Positions 18,551 to 27,701 of a stretch of DNA of 64,000 bases are shown in pieces. The notes beneath the pieces are model-generated. The model did not search any database. It was not told the origin of the DNA and saw nothing but the letters and a program-made list of their open reading frames with translations. Position 1 is the first letter of the stretch. Every line of letters starts with the position of its first letter. Made by a program: the position numbers and the translations under genes. The stretch is from CBDHDJ01 sp965261645 (GTDB taxonomy: Bacteria > Pseudomonadota > Alphaproteobacteria > SHVV01), in assembly GCA_965261645.1 (NCBI GenBank), contig CBDHDJ010000001.1:186001-250000 (forward strand), given 5' to 3'.

Positions 18551-19944
18551 GGTTGTGTCTCGGAAGTGGTGGAAATTGGTTTTGGCGCCTCTCCGAGCGG
18601 GTTGAGTTTTGCGGCGGTCAGGCCGCGCGGTCAAGGGTTTCGTCGGCGATTAGCTGATCGAGGGTTTCCCATCCATCGACTTTGCGCATCTGGATTTGGC
18701 CGGAAGCGAGGAGCGCCCAGAGGAGCATCGGCACTGTTTCGGGACACGGCAGCACGGTCTGTGTTTTGATCCGGCGCTTGAACTCCTCGTTGAGACGCTC
18801 AATGGCGTTGGTCGTTCGGGCTGATTTCCATTGGCTCTTGGACAGGCGCGTGAAGGTAAAGAGCTTGTCGCCCGCTTCTGCGAGGCTGTCCGCGACGGCC
18901 CTGCATTTCAGCCGCCACTTGCGGACAAACGCCTTGCGGCGGGTTTCCACCTCGGAGGCAGTGTCGGCATAGATCATATCGCGGTAATCTTCGCTCAGCT
19001 CGTCATGCATGTGTTTGGGAGCATGACCCAGAAGGTTGCGGTGCTTGTGCACGGTGCAGCGTTGAACGGGAAGGTCATCGCCCCAAAGCGCCGACAGAGC
19101 CGCCTCCAGTCCCGGCGCGCCATCGACGATGACAAACCCGGGCCGTTTCAGTCCACGCGCATCAAGGTCGTCGAGGAACTGGCGCCACGCCGCCTGGCTT
19201 TCTCCGCCCATATTCCCGATCGAAAGCAAGACCTTCTGGCCATCCCGGCGCACCCCTATAGCCGCGAGAACCGAGATGTTGGTGGCCTTGCGGTCCAGTC
19301 GGGTCTTGATCACAGTGCCGTCAAGGATCAGCCGAACGATATCCTCATCCGCGAGGCCACGGCTGCACCAGGCGTCCCAATCGACCTTCACCTTGCGCCA
19401 CGCCCGGCTCACAACGTCCTTGCTCACAGCACCCCGGAAGAGCCCGAACAGCGCGCGTTTCACCCGCCGCGTGTTGGTTCCGGACAGATACACCGAAGCG
19501 ATCAGCGCCTCGGCCTTTCTGGTCAGCCGCTGGTAGCGCGGCAGCGCCCGCGAACGCCATTCCGACGCCCGACCGTCTTCCTCAACGATCCGCGCACGCG
19601 GCACGCTCACCCTCTCGGTCCCGAATGTCCCCGTCAGTTGCCGCTCCCGGTGCCCGTTCCGATACCCTTGCCGAAGCGCATCCTCTCGACCGTATCGGCA
19701 GCGCCCGAGAAACTGCGCAAGTTCCTCCTCAAAAACGGCCTCGATCGTGGATCTGATGTTCTCCCGCAGCCGGTCCTCGAGCGGATCATAGCCGGCGTCA
19801 TTGGCCAGTAGCGAAAGCGCGGAAGTCTCGGTAGTGTTCTTCATGGCGTGATCTCCTTGGCGGTGCTAGCCGCCGGTTGGGTGGTTGTCTTGTCACCCGG
19901 AGATTACGCCATCCTCAAATTTCCACCACTTTCGAGACACAGCC
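18551..19944 (-). mobile_element. IS256-family element, copy 1
   Basis: Terminal repeats GGTTGTGTCTCGGAAGTGG and the complement of GGCTGTGTCTCGAAAGTGG. 8-bp target duplication ATGCGTCG. Length about 1.39 kb. Transposase protein identical to copy 2 at 27702-29096. Confidence 0.93.
18618..19844 (-). CDS. IS256-family transposase, copy 1
   Basis: 408 aa, intact. It has the Mutator-type layout: an N-terminal region with AQFLGRCRYGRED, then LILDGTVIKTRLDRK (Asp), VIVDGAPGLEAAL (Asp), CTVHKHRNLLGH and TTNAIERLNEEFKRRIKTQ (Glu). An AAGGAG ribosome site precedes the ATG at 19844. The protein is identical to the copy starting at 27803, indicating recent movement. Confidence 0.95.
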   Translation of the reverse strand: MKNTTETSALSLLANDAGYDPLEDRLRENIRSTIEAVFEEELAQFLGRCRYGREDALRQGYRNGHRERQLTGTFGTERVSVPRARIVEEDGRASEWRSRALPRYQRLTRKAEALIASVYLSGTNTRRVKRALFGLFRGAVSKDVVSRAWRKVKVDWDAWCSRGLADEDIVRLILDGTVIKTRLDRKATNISVLAAIGVRRDGQKVLLSIGNMGGESQAAWRQFLDDLDARGLKRPGFVIVDGAPGLEAALSALWGDDLPVQRCTVHKHRNLLGHAPKHMHDELSEDYRDMIYADTASEVETRRKAFVRKWRLKCRAVADSLAEAGDKLFTFTRLSKSQWKSARTTNAIERLNEEFKRRIKTQTVLPCPETVPMLLWALLASGQIQMRKVDGWETLDQLIADETLDRAA

Positions 19945-19952
19945 ATGCGTCG

Positions 19953-20434
19953 CCGACAAAGGTTATCACTCACGGGCAGTCTTGAGAGCTCTGAACGACA
20001 GTCCCTGGAAGACCCGGATCGCGGCGCCCAAGCAGACCGGCTTTTCGCGCTGGCACGGTGATGAGGCGGCGCGGCGCGCGGTCACCAATAACCGTGCGCG
20101 GCTCAAGTCCGGGGTCGCCCGCGAGGCCTTCAAGCTGCGCGCCGGGATCGTCGAGCGCTGCTTTGCCCACAACCTCGATCGTGGCGGCATGCGACGAACC
20201 TGGCTGCGCGGGCGAGAGAATGTGCACAAGCGATACCTGCTCCACGTCGCCGGCCACAATCTATCGTTACTGATGCGCCAGCTCATCGGCGCCGGCACCC
20301 CGCGGGAGGCCGTGGCGGGCGGATATGGCGGTATTTTCGTTCTGCTCACGCCCACCGGGGCCATGCTGGTGGCACGGGGGGTCTCGCAAAGTGGCCAGAC
20401 GGCTTTCGCCGCCGCATTCCTCATCTGGGGGTGA
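19953..20434 (+). pseudogene. IS1182-like transposase, C-terminal third of copy 3
   Basis: Continuation of the frame broken at 18550. It carries the second and third catalytic segments and ends AFAAAFLIWG before TGA. Cannot be expressed as a transposase while the IS256 remains. Confidence 0.88.
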
Positions 20435-20468
20435 GAGCCGGAAAAGCCACTTAATCAACGGGCTGTTA

Positions 20469-21683
20469 AGAGAGTTTGGCGCATTTTGCCCCCTCGAAAG
20501 GAGGACAAAATGAGCCGTAACCGCCACACCTCAGAACAGATTATCAGCATGTTGCGCGAAGCCGAGGTGGCCTTGGCGCAGGGCCAGTCCGGTGGTCAAG
20601 CTTGTCGCACGCTCGGCGTATCGGAGCAGAGTTACTATCGCTGGCGCCAGGAATATGGCGGTCTTCGTACTGACCAGGCCAAGCGTTTGAAGGACTTGGA
20701 GAAGGAGAATGGCCGTCTCCGGAAGGCGATCTCGGATCTGACGTTGGATAAGCTGATCTTGAAAGAGGCGCTTGAGGGAAATTGCTAAGCCCCGCCCGTC
20801 GCCGGCAGTGTGTTGATCATCTCCAGGCCGAACTGGGAATCTCCGAGCGACGTGCCTGTGCTGTTGCAGGCCAACATCGCTCAACCCAGCGCAAGAGACC
20901 CCGTGGTCGGGATGATGAAGAGGCACTCACGGCCGCGATCATCCGCTTGGCCAGCCAGTATGGCAGATATGGCTATCGGCGGATCACTGCCTTGCTCAGG
21001 ACCGAAGGTTGGCATGTGAACGCCAAGCGGGTCCAGCGCATCTGGCGGCGGGAGGGGCTGAAGGTCCCACAGAAGCCAACTGAAACGGGGCAGGCTGTGG
21101 CTCAACGACGGATCCTGCATCCGTCTGCGGCCGTGCTGGCCCAATCACGTCTGGTCCTATGACTTCGTCATGGATCGAACACACGATGGGAGGAAGTTCC
21201 GCATGCTCACCGTGATCGATGAGTTTACCAGGCGGTGCATGGCCGTTGTCGTCGAGCGAAGATTGAACTCGGACAATGTACTCCATTGTCTGACCGAGCT
21301 CTTCGTCCAACATGGCCCGCCGGATCATATCCGTTCCGACAACGGCTCAGAGTTTACCGCTCATGCCGTCCGCGACTGGCTCGGCAGGATCGGCGTCAAG
21401 ACCCTCTATATCGAGCCCGGGTCACCTTGGGAGAACGGATACAACGAGAGCTTCAACTCAAAGCTCCGGGACGAAATCCTGAACACGGAGATCTTCTATA
21501 CATTGAAGGAGGCCAAAGTGCTGATCGAACGATGGCGGCATCACTACAATACCATCCGGCCGCATAGCTCGCTCGGATACAGACCGCCGGCCCCAGAAAC
21601 CATCTTGCCAAACGTGGATGGGCCAACCTACGCTGTTGATGGGCTACGGTTGGCCCATCAACTTAACCCGCGCCAAACTCTAA
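20469..21683 (+). mobile_element. IS3-family element (orfA/orfB), inserted beside IS1182 copy 3
   Basis: Inverted ends AGAGTTTGGCGC (about 20471) and GCGCCAAACTCT (21670-21681). It abuts the right end of IS1182 copy 3 exactly. Typical two-frame organisation. Confidence 0.82.
20510..20788 (+). CDS. IS3-family OrfA
   Basis: 92 aa from the ATG at 20510, preceded by AAAGGAGG. Helix-turn-helix QSGGQACRTLGVSEQSYYRWRQEYGGL, then a leucine-zipper-like coiled coil (KDLEKENGRLRKAISDLTLDKLILKEAL). It overlaps orfB by 7 bases, the usual place for programmed -1 frameshifting that makes the OrfAB transposase. Confidence 0.9.
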   Translation: MSRNRHTSEQIISMLREAEVALAQGQSGGQACRTLGVSEQSYYRWRQEYGGLRTDQAKRLKDLEKENGRLRKAISDLTLDKLILKEALEGNC

Positions 21684-21688
21684 CTTAA
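20782..21688 (+). pseudogene. IS3-family OrfB, single-base frameshift
   Basis: The N-terminal part (20782-21080) reads RACAVAGQHRSTQR and YGYRRITALLRTEGW. One extra C in AAGCCAACTG near 21078 throws the frame. In the shifted frame KRGRLWLNDGSC, VWSYDFVMDRT (Asp), IRSDNGSEFTA (Asp) and SPWENGYNESFNSKLRDE (Glu) continue to the stop at 21688. Without the extra base the protein would be complete, about 300 aa. Confidence 0.85.
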
Positions 21689-21825
21689 GCGCTGGACCAC
21701 TAATCGGGGGCAGGCCAGGCCAAAGCCGTCGACAACACGGCTTCCGATTCGGCCGGAGCCGGGCGCGGTCAACTTGCAACCAAGGCAGACATTTCCGATC
21801 TCACCTGTCGCAAGGCCGTTTGCCA

Positions 21826-22128
21826 TCATTCCAGCCCGGCCACCTCCTTCACAAGTCCACGCATGGAACGTATGAGCGCCGCCAGTTCCCGTCTCTCCGA
21901 GATCGCCTCAGCACTGTAGAGCCCGTGCTTTAGAGCATTGTTGTTACCAATCGGGGCGCCGGGGGATTTGCCCCCGTGCATCCGGCAACGCCCGTTCGCC
22001 ATCGCGGGCGATTGGCACGGCGTCGCGCTCCGCGTTCTGGCTCCACAGCGGGGACCCAGGTGCATGGGCAAGGGCTTGGGCGTTCTTCTTTGCATGGGGT
22101 TATTCCTACAATTTTCTTCGATCCCCAC
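21826..22128 (-). CDS. HGGxSTG-type small protein (island 1)
   Basis: 100 aa. CGARTRSATPCQSPAMANGRCRMHGGKSPGAPIGNNNALKHGLYSAEAI is the family core: a CxxxxxxxxxC zinc-ribbon-like segment followed by HGGKSPGAP. Such proteins sit in prophages and phage satellites, often near packaging genes; function unknown. The start overlaps the 173-aa gene by 23 bp. A copy with about 80% identity is at 53072-53374, in the same two-gene arrangement. Confidence 0.72.
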   Translation of the reverse strand: MGIEENCRNNPMQRRTPKPLPMHLGPRCGARTRSATPCQSPAMANGRCRMHGGKSPGAPIGNNNALKHGLYSAEAISERRELAALIRSMRGLVKEVAGLE

Positions 22129-22627
22129 CCCCCGGTCTTTCGACGTTTCCGACCACCGCCTGTCCGCCAGCGTGAACGTGAACGTGCTCGACCGTGACCT
22201 TCTGGTGACCCTTTCCGCGATGCTTGTTCAACGCGTCGAGCAGCATCGCCCAGGTGCGGGAGAGCTTGTTCGCTTGGTTGAGATTCTCGCGCCGTCCCTC
22301 GAAAGTCTGCTCCCCGAGCATGGCGCGACGGTAACATTCCATCGCGGCACAATGTGCGGCGATCAGCTGCGCCGCCATCATGCCCTCGAGCTCGTCTTTC
22401 GGACCGATCCCGACCAGCGCGTCAACGGTAGCGCCTCGTTTCCTGTCCCGCTCCGACGCGTCCGACTGCTCCAACCACAGGGCCTGCATCGCCTGATTGG
22501 CAAGCATGGTATTCAAGCAATCCGAGTTTGACCCGCCAATAGCCTTCAGGTTGCCTTTCCGAGCTTCCGGATCGTTGGCGACGACAGGCTTTTTCTCTAT
22601 CCCTTTGGCCGGTTTTTTCTTTGTCAT
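22106..22627 (-). CDS. Conserved 173-aa phage/island protein
   Basis: 173 aa, mostly helical. Lys-rich start, then SDCLNTMLANQAMQALWLEQSD, a central ECYRRAMLGEQTFEGRRENLNQANKLSRTWAMLLDALNKHRGKG, and a His-rich end EHVHVHAGGQAVVGNV. I know no characterised homologue; the tail is typical of proteins beside phage packaging genes. The pair with the HGGxSTG gene recurs at 52573-53374, nearly identical over the central part, which argues for joint function. Confidence 0.65.
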   Translation of the reverse strand: MTKKKPAKGIEKKPVVANDPEARKGNLKAIGGSNSDCLNTMLANQAMQALWLEQSDASERDRKRGATVDALVGIGPKDELEGMMAAQLIAAHCAAMECYRRAMLGEQTFEGRRENLNQANKLSRTWAMLLDALNKHRGKGHQKVTVEHVHVHAGGQAVVGNVERPGGGDRRKL

Positions 22628-22639
22628 GGGTGAGGATTC

Positions 22640-23270
22640 CTTCCCCTGGTGCCCTTAATCGCCGGTGTGGTGGTGGCGTCCGCTCCCCGAGTCAAATGCC
22701 ACGCACTCCAGCAGCGGCAATGCAGCCATGCACGGCCGGGAATCCCGGTCCCGAAGGACAACAGTTGGTCGTGCGGCTTTCGGTCCGGTCCCGCAGCAAG
22801 GTCGGGATCGTCGCACTGCATCGTCCGGGTGATGACGGTTGGTTGGCTGAGGACCGGCAGAACCACTTTGACGAGAGAGCCGGGACCGCGGAGTTCATCG
22901 GCGGCCTCCCATGACCTGTGGACGAAGTCCTGGTCTTCGATTGCTGCGTTTCCGAATGGCTGAACCGCAATCCGGTGCGCCGACCGTCGGGCCGTTGCCT
23001 TGGCTGCGGGAGGGCGTCGAGAACGAACTCCGGCGGAGGCGATGGGGTTGAGCACCAGGTTATGGCCACCCAGCGTGCTTTCGCCGCCAGCGCCCTGTGC
23101 CACTCGCATAGCTCCGGACGCCGTCACAACGTAGGCCTCCAGCCAAACTGATCGTTATTTCCGCCTCGGATTGAAGGAAAAATTTTGCGTCCGTCACGTC
23201 TGCGCCGTCCTCAGCTCGTGGTTTCAGATGGTTGGAGCGGACAGTCGATTCCGTTCCGCTGCGTCCATCG
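22640..23270 (-). other. Decayed phage-like sequence
   Basis: Several short frames with phage-like composition but no intact gene. One minus frame (23127-22624) has a plausible peptide near its end (GTGIPGRAWLHCRCWSAWHL). This region is missing from the equivalent place in island 2, where 52396-52572 is short. Confidence 0.35.
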
Positions 23271-23530
23271 CCGGCGGCACCCTCGACCATCCCGGACGGC
23301 ACAACCCGCGCGAACGCCTGCATCACCCTCGATTTTTCGAGGGACGCCGAGACGCTGACGACTTCCGGGCCCGGTTGAAACGTCGGCCGACCCGGCGTCA
23401 GGGCTTACGCAGCCAGCTGGACGAGCAGCCACGTCTTCCCATTGCCGCGCGAAATGGAGAGTGCCGCGACCTTCACGTCCGGCTGCACCGTCGCGTTCAA
23501 TCCAGCGTCGATGAGATGGCAATAGGCCGC
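23270..23530 (-). pseudogene. Phage terminase large subunit, decayed fragment
   Basis: The minus strand reads VKVAALSISRGNGKTWLLVQLAA, a terminase-type Walker A with its preceding strand. An in-frame TAA follows, then EVVSVSASLEKSRVMQAFARVV, the next conserved strand and helix. The stop and the loss of the rest make it a relic. It marks the island as derived from a prophage or phage satellite. Confidence 0.55.
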
Positions 23531-23822
23531 ACCGGCGCCCCATCTCCCGAATCAACGCTCTCGCATGCACGATTGACTTGCCCTTTTCGCGGTTCCACGG
23601 AGAACAAATGACCCGCCGCTGGGTCGTGCGCAATAATATTACTTGTTGAGCGCAATAATCTGCCAAGAATTAGAAACAATATTGCGGACACTTCGTCGAC
23701 AGCCTTGCGCGCGGTGTTGAGGCGATAGACGGTCATCTGTCACTTTTTTCTGTCGTGGACCTACCTGGACCGACCTTTTCTGAAAGAGAATTTTTCAAAG
23801 TTATCTGCTAGGGAATGGTAGG

Positions 23823-25091
23823 TCATGTACGTCCAGATATGGCTGGTGGGAACCAAATCGAGCGCCGGCGGCCTTGCCGCCGGTCCCGCTGTTTGCTGTA
23901 GCCGGCGTTGGTGAGTGCCTTGGCCAGGCGCATTTGCAGGCGCCGGTCGAGCGCCTTGTCCTCGATTTCAAGCAGCCGGAATATTTCTTCGAGCGTCTGC
24001 CCACACTGTGGCATGCTCATCTTCGCCACCTTGTCCTCCAGGATGTCGTCGCGGTGTCGGTGCTCTTCGGCGGCGTCGGCTGCGGCGCACCTCAGGGGGT
24101 CGGCGGGGTTGGCGGGGAGCGAGATCCGGCGACGCGGGTCCTCCATGTTGTCGAAGACATCGAGTGCCTCTGCCCATAGCTGCTCGCGCTGGTCGTGGAG
24201 TTCCGCCTCGATGTCGCAACCGCGTTTCAACCGGATCGGCACGAAGCGTCGAAGCCCGGTCGAGTCGTTCGGCAGGCAAGTCTCGTCGTTGGTCGTTCCG
24301 ACCAACATGCAGCGCCTCGGTGACGGGGTGGCGTTCCGCATGTACGCGCGCCGGATTGAGCCGTCGTCGGTACGCGAGATGAACGCCTTGAGCGCCTCCA
24401 GCGCGGCGCGGGTGGAGCCGGCCATCTCGGCTACCTCGACCAGCACGCGGCCATCGAGCGCCTCGACCAGCCGCTTGGAATCGTCCGCAAGGTTGATACC
24501 GTCCGCGAACCACTCCGATTGTTCATCGGGCGGCAGGAGTTCCCGGATGAATGCGCTCTTACCGATGCCCTGGGGCCCGATGAGAACGACCATCTGGTCC
24601 AGCTTGGCGCCTGGCGCGTGGGCCCGCAGGATCGCTCCCAGCAGGATGTAGCGGCTCGTCCATCGGGAGAGCGGGTCATCGTCGGCGCAGAAGTAGGCGG
24701 ACAGGGTGTTGTCAATTCGCTCGACACCATCCCAAGGAGCTAGCGCTTCCAGCCACTCGAGGAACGGGTCTACGGATCGTCGCGCCAGGACCGCCAGAAA
24801 CGTGCGCCTCCATGCCGCATCGCTGTACGTCATCGGCGCCGGCCCATCCTTACCGGGCGCGGTGATGAGTGCCACGCGCTCGCGTAGCAGCGCCTCGCGT
24901 CGGTCAGTGAGGCGCTCCCAATTCGGCTCGGTCGCGTCCAGGTGAGCGATCCACACGTCGCCTTTGATTTCGGCGCATTGAGCGCGCTCGTTCCATCGCA
25001 CCTCATACCCGGCATGGCGGATCGCCTGGTCGAGGCCTACCGAGTCACGGGCGGAGACGTCAGGCTCCCGGCGGCCCGCTCCCTTTCTCAT
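23823..25091 (-). CDS. VapE-family replication protein (superfamily 3-like ATPase)
   Basis: 422 aa. It contains the virulence-associated E domain: VDPFLEWLEALAPWDGVERIDNTLS, Walker A VLIGPQGIGKSAFIREL, Walker B RVLVEVAEMAG, and VGTTNDETCLPNDSTGLRRFVPIRL, the sensor region. Such proteins are the replicative helicase or initiator of phage satellites and integrative elements. The start ATG overlaps the AlpA stop (ATGA), so the two are translated together. In island 2 this position is taken by an unrelated primase-ATPase. The C-terminus is basic. It reads complete. Confidence 0.85.
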   Translation of the reverse strand: MRKGAGRREPDVSARDSVGLDQAIRHAGYEVRWNERAQCAEIKGDVWIAHLDATEPNWERLTDRREALLRERVALITAPGKDGPAPMTYSDAAWRRTFLAVLARRSVDPFLEWLEALAPWDGVERIDNTLSAYFCADDDPLSRWTSRYILLGAILRAHAPGAKLDQMVVLIGPQGIGKSAFIRELLPPDEQSEWFADGINLADDSKRLVEALDGRVLVEVAEMAGSTRAALEALKAFISRTDDGSIRRAYMRNATPSPRRCMLVGTTNDETCLPNDSTGLRRFVPIRLKRGCDIEAELHDQREQLWAEALDVFDNMEDPRRRISLPANPADPLRCAAADAAEEHRHRDDILEDKVAKMSMPQCGQTLEEIFRLLEIEDKALDRRLQMRLAKALTNAGYSKQRDRRQGRRRSIWFPPAISGRT

Positions 25092-25294
25092 GGTGTTTTG
25101 GATTCACCGGCCGCGCGCGGGCGCCCGACGACCCAATCTTCGACTTCACACGCGCGCCATCTGACGGCGCGAAGCCCAACCCAGATGGGTTCTGGGAAGT
25201 TACCCTCTCTCATCATTTTGTATAGCGACGAGCGCGAGAGCGCGGTGAGCACTTCCACCTCCGGTCTTCGAAGTAGACGTCTACTGTCGGGCAT
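25088..25294 (-). CDS. AlpA-family excisionase/regulator (island 1)
   Basis: 68 aa from ATG at 25294 (MPDSRRLLRRPEVEVLTALSRSSLYKMMREGNFPEPIWVG...RAVRWRACEVEDWV), with AGGAGG just upstream. The MerR/AlpA-like winged helix binds DNA and in related islands controls integrase or acts in excision. It overlaps vapE by 4 bp. The counterpart at 47836-48045 is about 90% identical. Confidence 0.88.
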   Translation of the reverse strand: MPDSRRLLRRPEVEVLTALSRSSLYKMMREGNFPEPIWVGLRAVRWRACEVEDWVVGRPRAAGESKTP

Positions 25295-25383
25295 GGCAGT
25301 CCTCCTGGCGCTCATGTTCCAGGAGGATGCGGAACGTTCCGCGGCGGTTACATCCCTGACAGATGGATTTATAGTTTAGGGCG

Positions 25384-25986
25384 CTAGCGTCTCTGTCGCC
25401 GCTTCCGGGCAGCTGGGATGATCCCTTCCTCACGTGCACGATCCACATGGAAGCGGTTCTTCCGCCAAATCGTACGGACGGTTTCGTATGGCATACCCAA
25501 TCTTTGGGCCACTGAGTGGCAGGCCGTGCGCGGCTCTCCACCCGATTTGGGCGCGTCAAATTCATAGGGTAGATCTGTCACATCGTGAATCGCGCTGACC
25601 GTCGCGGCGATCAGGACATCACGCATTAGGTTCTTGCGAGTTTGCTTTCCACCATGGCGCGGTTTCTTGATTGCCCCCGTTGTCGCATCCATCCACCATG
25701 AGATTAGTGTGGGTGGCACGTTCCTCCCTCTGGTCCACATCTCGTGTACGAACACTTCCAGTACGTCCCAATACATGCGATTCACGAGAGAGGCACGGAC
25801 AAACCAGTCTGCCTGTTCGGGGTTTTGCTCCAACCTGGCGGCATATTTTTTGATCATGACCTCATAGGTCCCATTGGACGCCAGAGCCCACTGCAAAGAA
25901 TCGAGCCAATAGCCCTCGTCTGCCGGTCCCCCGGTGAACGCCGGGTGTGCGCGCATACGACGCCCAGCGGTCTCGATGTCATCCAT
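25384..25986 (-). CDS. Conserved 200-aa island protein, overlaps integrase
   Basis: 200 aa, no recognised domain. The central part (MIKKYAARLEQNPEQADWFVRASLVNRMYWDVLEVFVHEM) looks helical; the end (AQRLGMPYETVRTIWRKNRFHVDRAREEG) looks like a helix-turn-helix, so a DNA-binding regulator is possible. The start overlaps the integrase stop by 8 bp. It is conserved with its integrase in island 2, where a nonsense codon truncates it. Confidence 0.7.
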   Translation of the reverse strand: MDDIETAGRRMRAHPAFTGGPADEGYWLDSLQWALASNGTYEVMIKKYAARLEQNPEQADWFVRASLVNRMYWDVLEVFVHEMWTRGRNVPPTLISWWMDATTGAIKKPRHGGKQTRKNLMRDVLIAATVSAIHDVTDLPYEFDAPKSGGEPRTACHSVAQRLGMPYETVRTIWRKNRFHVDRAREEGIIPAARKRRQRR

Positions 25987-27160
25987 GGAGATGCACTACC
26001 TCCGTGCGGTCGCCGGTGACGAATGCCGCCCACTGGTCCATGAGCGCACGGCGGCGCTCGAACAGATCAGAGCGCGCATAGGCCGCCTCGACGGCGTTGC
26101 CTACAGTGTGGGCAAGGCTCAGCTCCATGACCGCGTGCGGCGCATGCGTGCATTCGGCGGCGAAGTCGCGGAACGAGCTGCGAAAACCGTGGACCGTCGC
26201 CCGGTCGGCGACCCCGATCCGGCGCAGCACCGCGGTGAGGGTCATGTCGCTCATCGGACGGCCGGCTCGGGAAGGCGACGGGAACACCAGGCCGCTTCCG
26301 CCGTCGATGGCGCGCGCCTCGTCGAGGATTTCGAGGGCGCGCCCGCACAGGGGAACGCGATGTTCGGCGTTCGCCTTCATGCGAGCTGCCGGCACAGTCC
26401 AGGTGGCCGCGTCCATGTCGATTTCGCTCCAGGCGGCGCCCCGCGCCTCACCGCTCCGAACGGCCGTCAGGATCAGAAACTCAAGACACCACTTGGCCGC
26501 CAGGGACGCTTGAGATTGTCGCACCGCCTGGACCAGCCCGCCGACTTCCCGATAGGGCAACGCCCGCAGGTGGTTCTTCACCTTCGGCATCGCCGGCAGC
26601 GCGCCGTCGATGGCTTCGCCTGCCGCGTTGTGCTCCACGAAGCGGTGGGCCTGCGCCCATTTCAGGATGGTACGGATACGCTGGCGAACCCGGCGCGCGG
26701 TCTCCGGCGTGGTTCCCCAAATCGGCGTCAGGACGCGGAGCACGTCCTCCTGGTCGATGGTGTCAACAGGCATGTTGCCGAGGACCGGGTAGGCGTGGCG
26801 TTCGAGAGACTGACGCCAGGTCACCGTGTGCTTGGCATTGCGCCAGCGTGGGCGGTTCGCTTCGAACACCCGTTCGGCCGCCTCGCGAAAGCTCGGCACG
26901 GAGGCCCGGCGCTTCTCGGCGAGCGGATCGCCGCCCGACGCGATCAGCGCACGGTTGCGCGCAACCGCCTCACGGGCTTGGGCGAGCCCGACATCGGGGA
27001 AGCGCCCGAGACCGATATCGCGCCGCCTCCCACCGTACTTGATGCGCTGTATCCAGGAGTGCGCGCCACCGCGGCCGACCTTCAGATAGAGCCCGTCGCC
27101 GTCGCCGTACATGCCCGGCGCCCTCAGTGCCCGCAACTGCGTCGCCGTCAGCTTCCCCAT
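25979..27160 (-). CDS. P4-type tyrosine integrase (island 1)
   Basis: 393 aa. DUF4102-type arm-binding N-terminus (MGKLTATQLRALRAPGMYGDGDGLYLKV), SAM-like core-binding domain, and catalytic domain. The Arg is in LTAVRSGEARG, His324-x-x-Arg327 in VHGFRSSF, His351 in LAHTVG, and Tyr361 in EAAYARSD. It would integrate the island by recombination at the 27309-27326 / 4917-4934 core. Over 95% identical by eye to the integrase at 40020-41201, apparently intact. Confidence 0.95.
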   Translation of the reverse strand: MGKLTATQLRALRAPGMYGDGDGLYLKVGRGGAHSWIQRIKYGGRRRDIGLGRFPDVGLAQAREAVARNRALIASGGDPLAEKRRASVPSFREAAERVFEANRPRWRNAKHTVTWRQSLERHAYPVLGNMPVDTIDQEDVLRVLTPIWGTTPETARRVRQRIRTILKWAQAHRFVEHNAAGEAIDGALPAMPKVKNHLRALPYREVGGLVQAVRQSQASLAAKWCLEFLILTAVRSGEARGAAWSEIDMDAATWTVPAARMKANAEHRVPLCGRALEILDEARAIDGGSGLVFPSPSRAGRPMSDMTLTAVLRRIGVADRATVHGFRSSFRDFAAECTHAPHAVMELSLAHTVGNAVEAAYARSDLFERRRALMDQWAAFVTGDRTEVVHLHG

Positions 27161-27308
27161 CGCACCTTCCCCTCATTCCCAACATACATCCCCACAGCTG
27201 TGTTGGGAAGGCATAGGTACACGCCGGAAGGCTCAAGAAGGAATAGAGTGATATTTCAGGGGGTTTAGGTGTTTCTCGGACACCCTAGGAATGCTTGGGA
27301 AGGAGGAG
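27161..27308 (-). promoter_or_regulatory. att-int spacer of island 1
   Basis: The 150 bp between the candidate att core and the integrase match 39878-40019 of island 2 over most of their length, including a shared CTGAAATATCACTCTATTCCTTCTT-type block split here only by small changes and an inverted-repeat pair around CCCAACA...TGTTGGG. This is likely arm-site and integrase promoter DNA. Confidence 0.55.
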
Positions 27309-27674
27309 TGGTGGAGCTGGCGTCCACCGCCGAAGATGTTGACCAACCTTGTCATAGAACTCAGGTACGGCCCTCTCCAAGTCTTCGATGAATGTTCGAC
27401 GCCCGGAAAACCTTCCGGCAACATCCGTAATCATGAGGACCTCGAAACCGTGTGGCACCATCCCACGCCGATCATGCTCGAGGGACGCCGCGTCGGCCCT
27501 GACCTCAAGCAGAGAGGCTTGCGTCGGCAATGCTCTTCCCGGCCAGAACGCTCTAATCCGAACATTCTCGCTATCGACTCCCCTGAGCTGCTGACGGAGC
27601 CAATTGATTCTTGCTGTGGCTCGTTTCCTATCAAGTGGAGCGTTGAGACTCATGGAACAAGAGATCGTTCGGCT
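27285..27674 (-). pseudogene. Large split gene, C-terminal fragment
   Basis: Enters from IS1182 copy 4 at TTAA. Joined to the fragment ending at 30526 it reads ADLKSRTISCSMSLNAPLDRKRATARINWLRQQL, then VRIRAFWPGR and VPEFYDKVGQHLRRWTPAPP. This matches the C-terminal third of a family of roughly 400-aa proteins I know only as conserved hypothetical or stress-response proteins with an N-terminal nuclease-like region. The last residues (LLLPKHS) come from island DNA; the native tail is probably at 4934-4695. Confidence 0.7.
27309..27326. repeat. Candidate att core, integrase end of island 1
   Basis: TGGTGGAGCTGGCGTCCA; the minus strand encodes WTPAPP of the split gene and contains GCTCCACCA, the 3'-end sequence common to many tRNA and tmRNA genes used by P4-type integrases. 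Confidence 0.55.
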
Positions 27675-27701
27675 CTTAACAGCCCGTTGATTAAGTCGGC
27701 G

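Larger units (their letters stand above)
17631..20465 (+). mobile_element. IS1182-like element, copy 3, interrupted by IS256 copy 1
   Basis: Left end CAGCCCGTTGATTAAGT at 17631, right end ...CGGGCTG at 20465. The flanks are CTAA and TTAA, an imperfect 4-bp pair. IS256 copy 1 is nested at 18551-19944. Confidence 0.88.

Noticed and set aside
18831..19811. 326-codon plus-strand open frame (also 28816-27836 minus)
   Set aside because: Shadow of the IS256 transposase in GC-rich DNA; it recurs only because the IS is duplicated.
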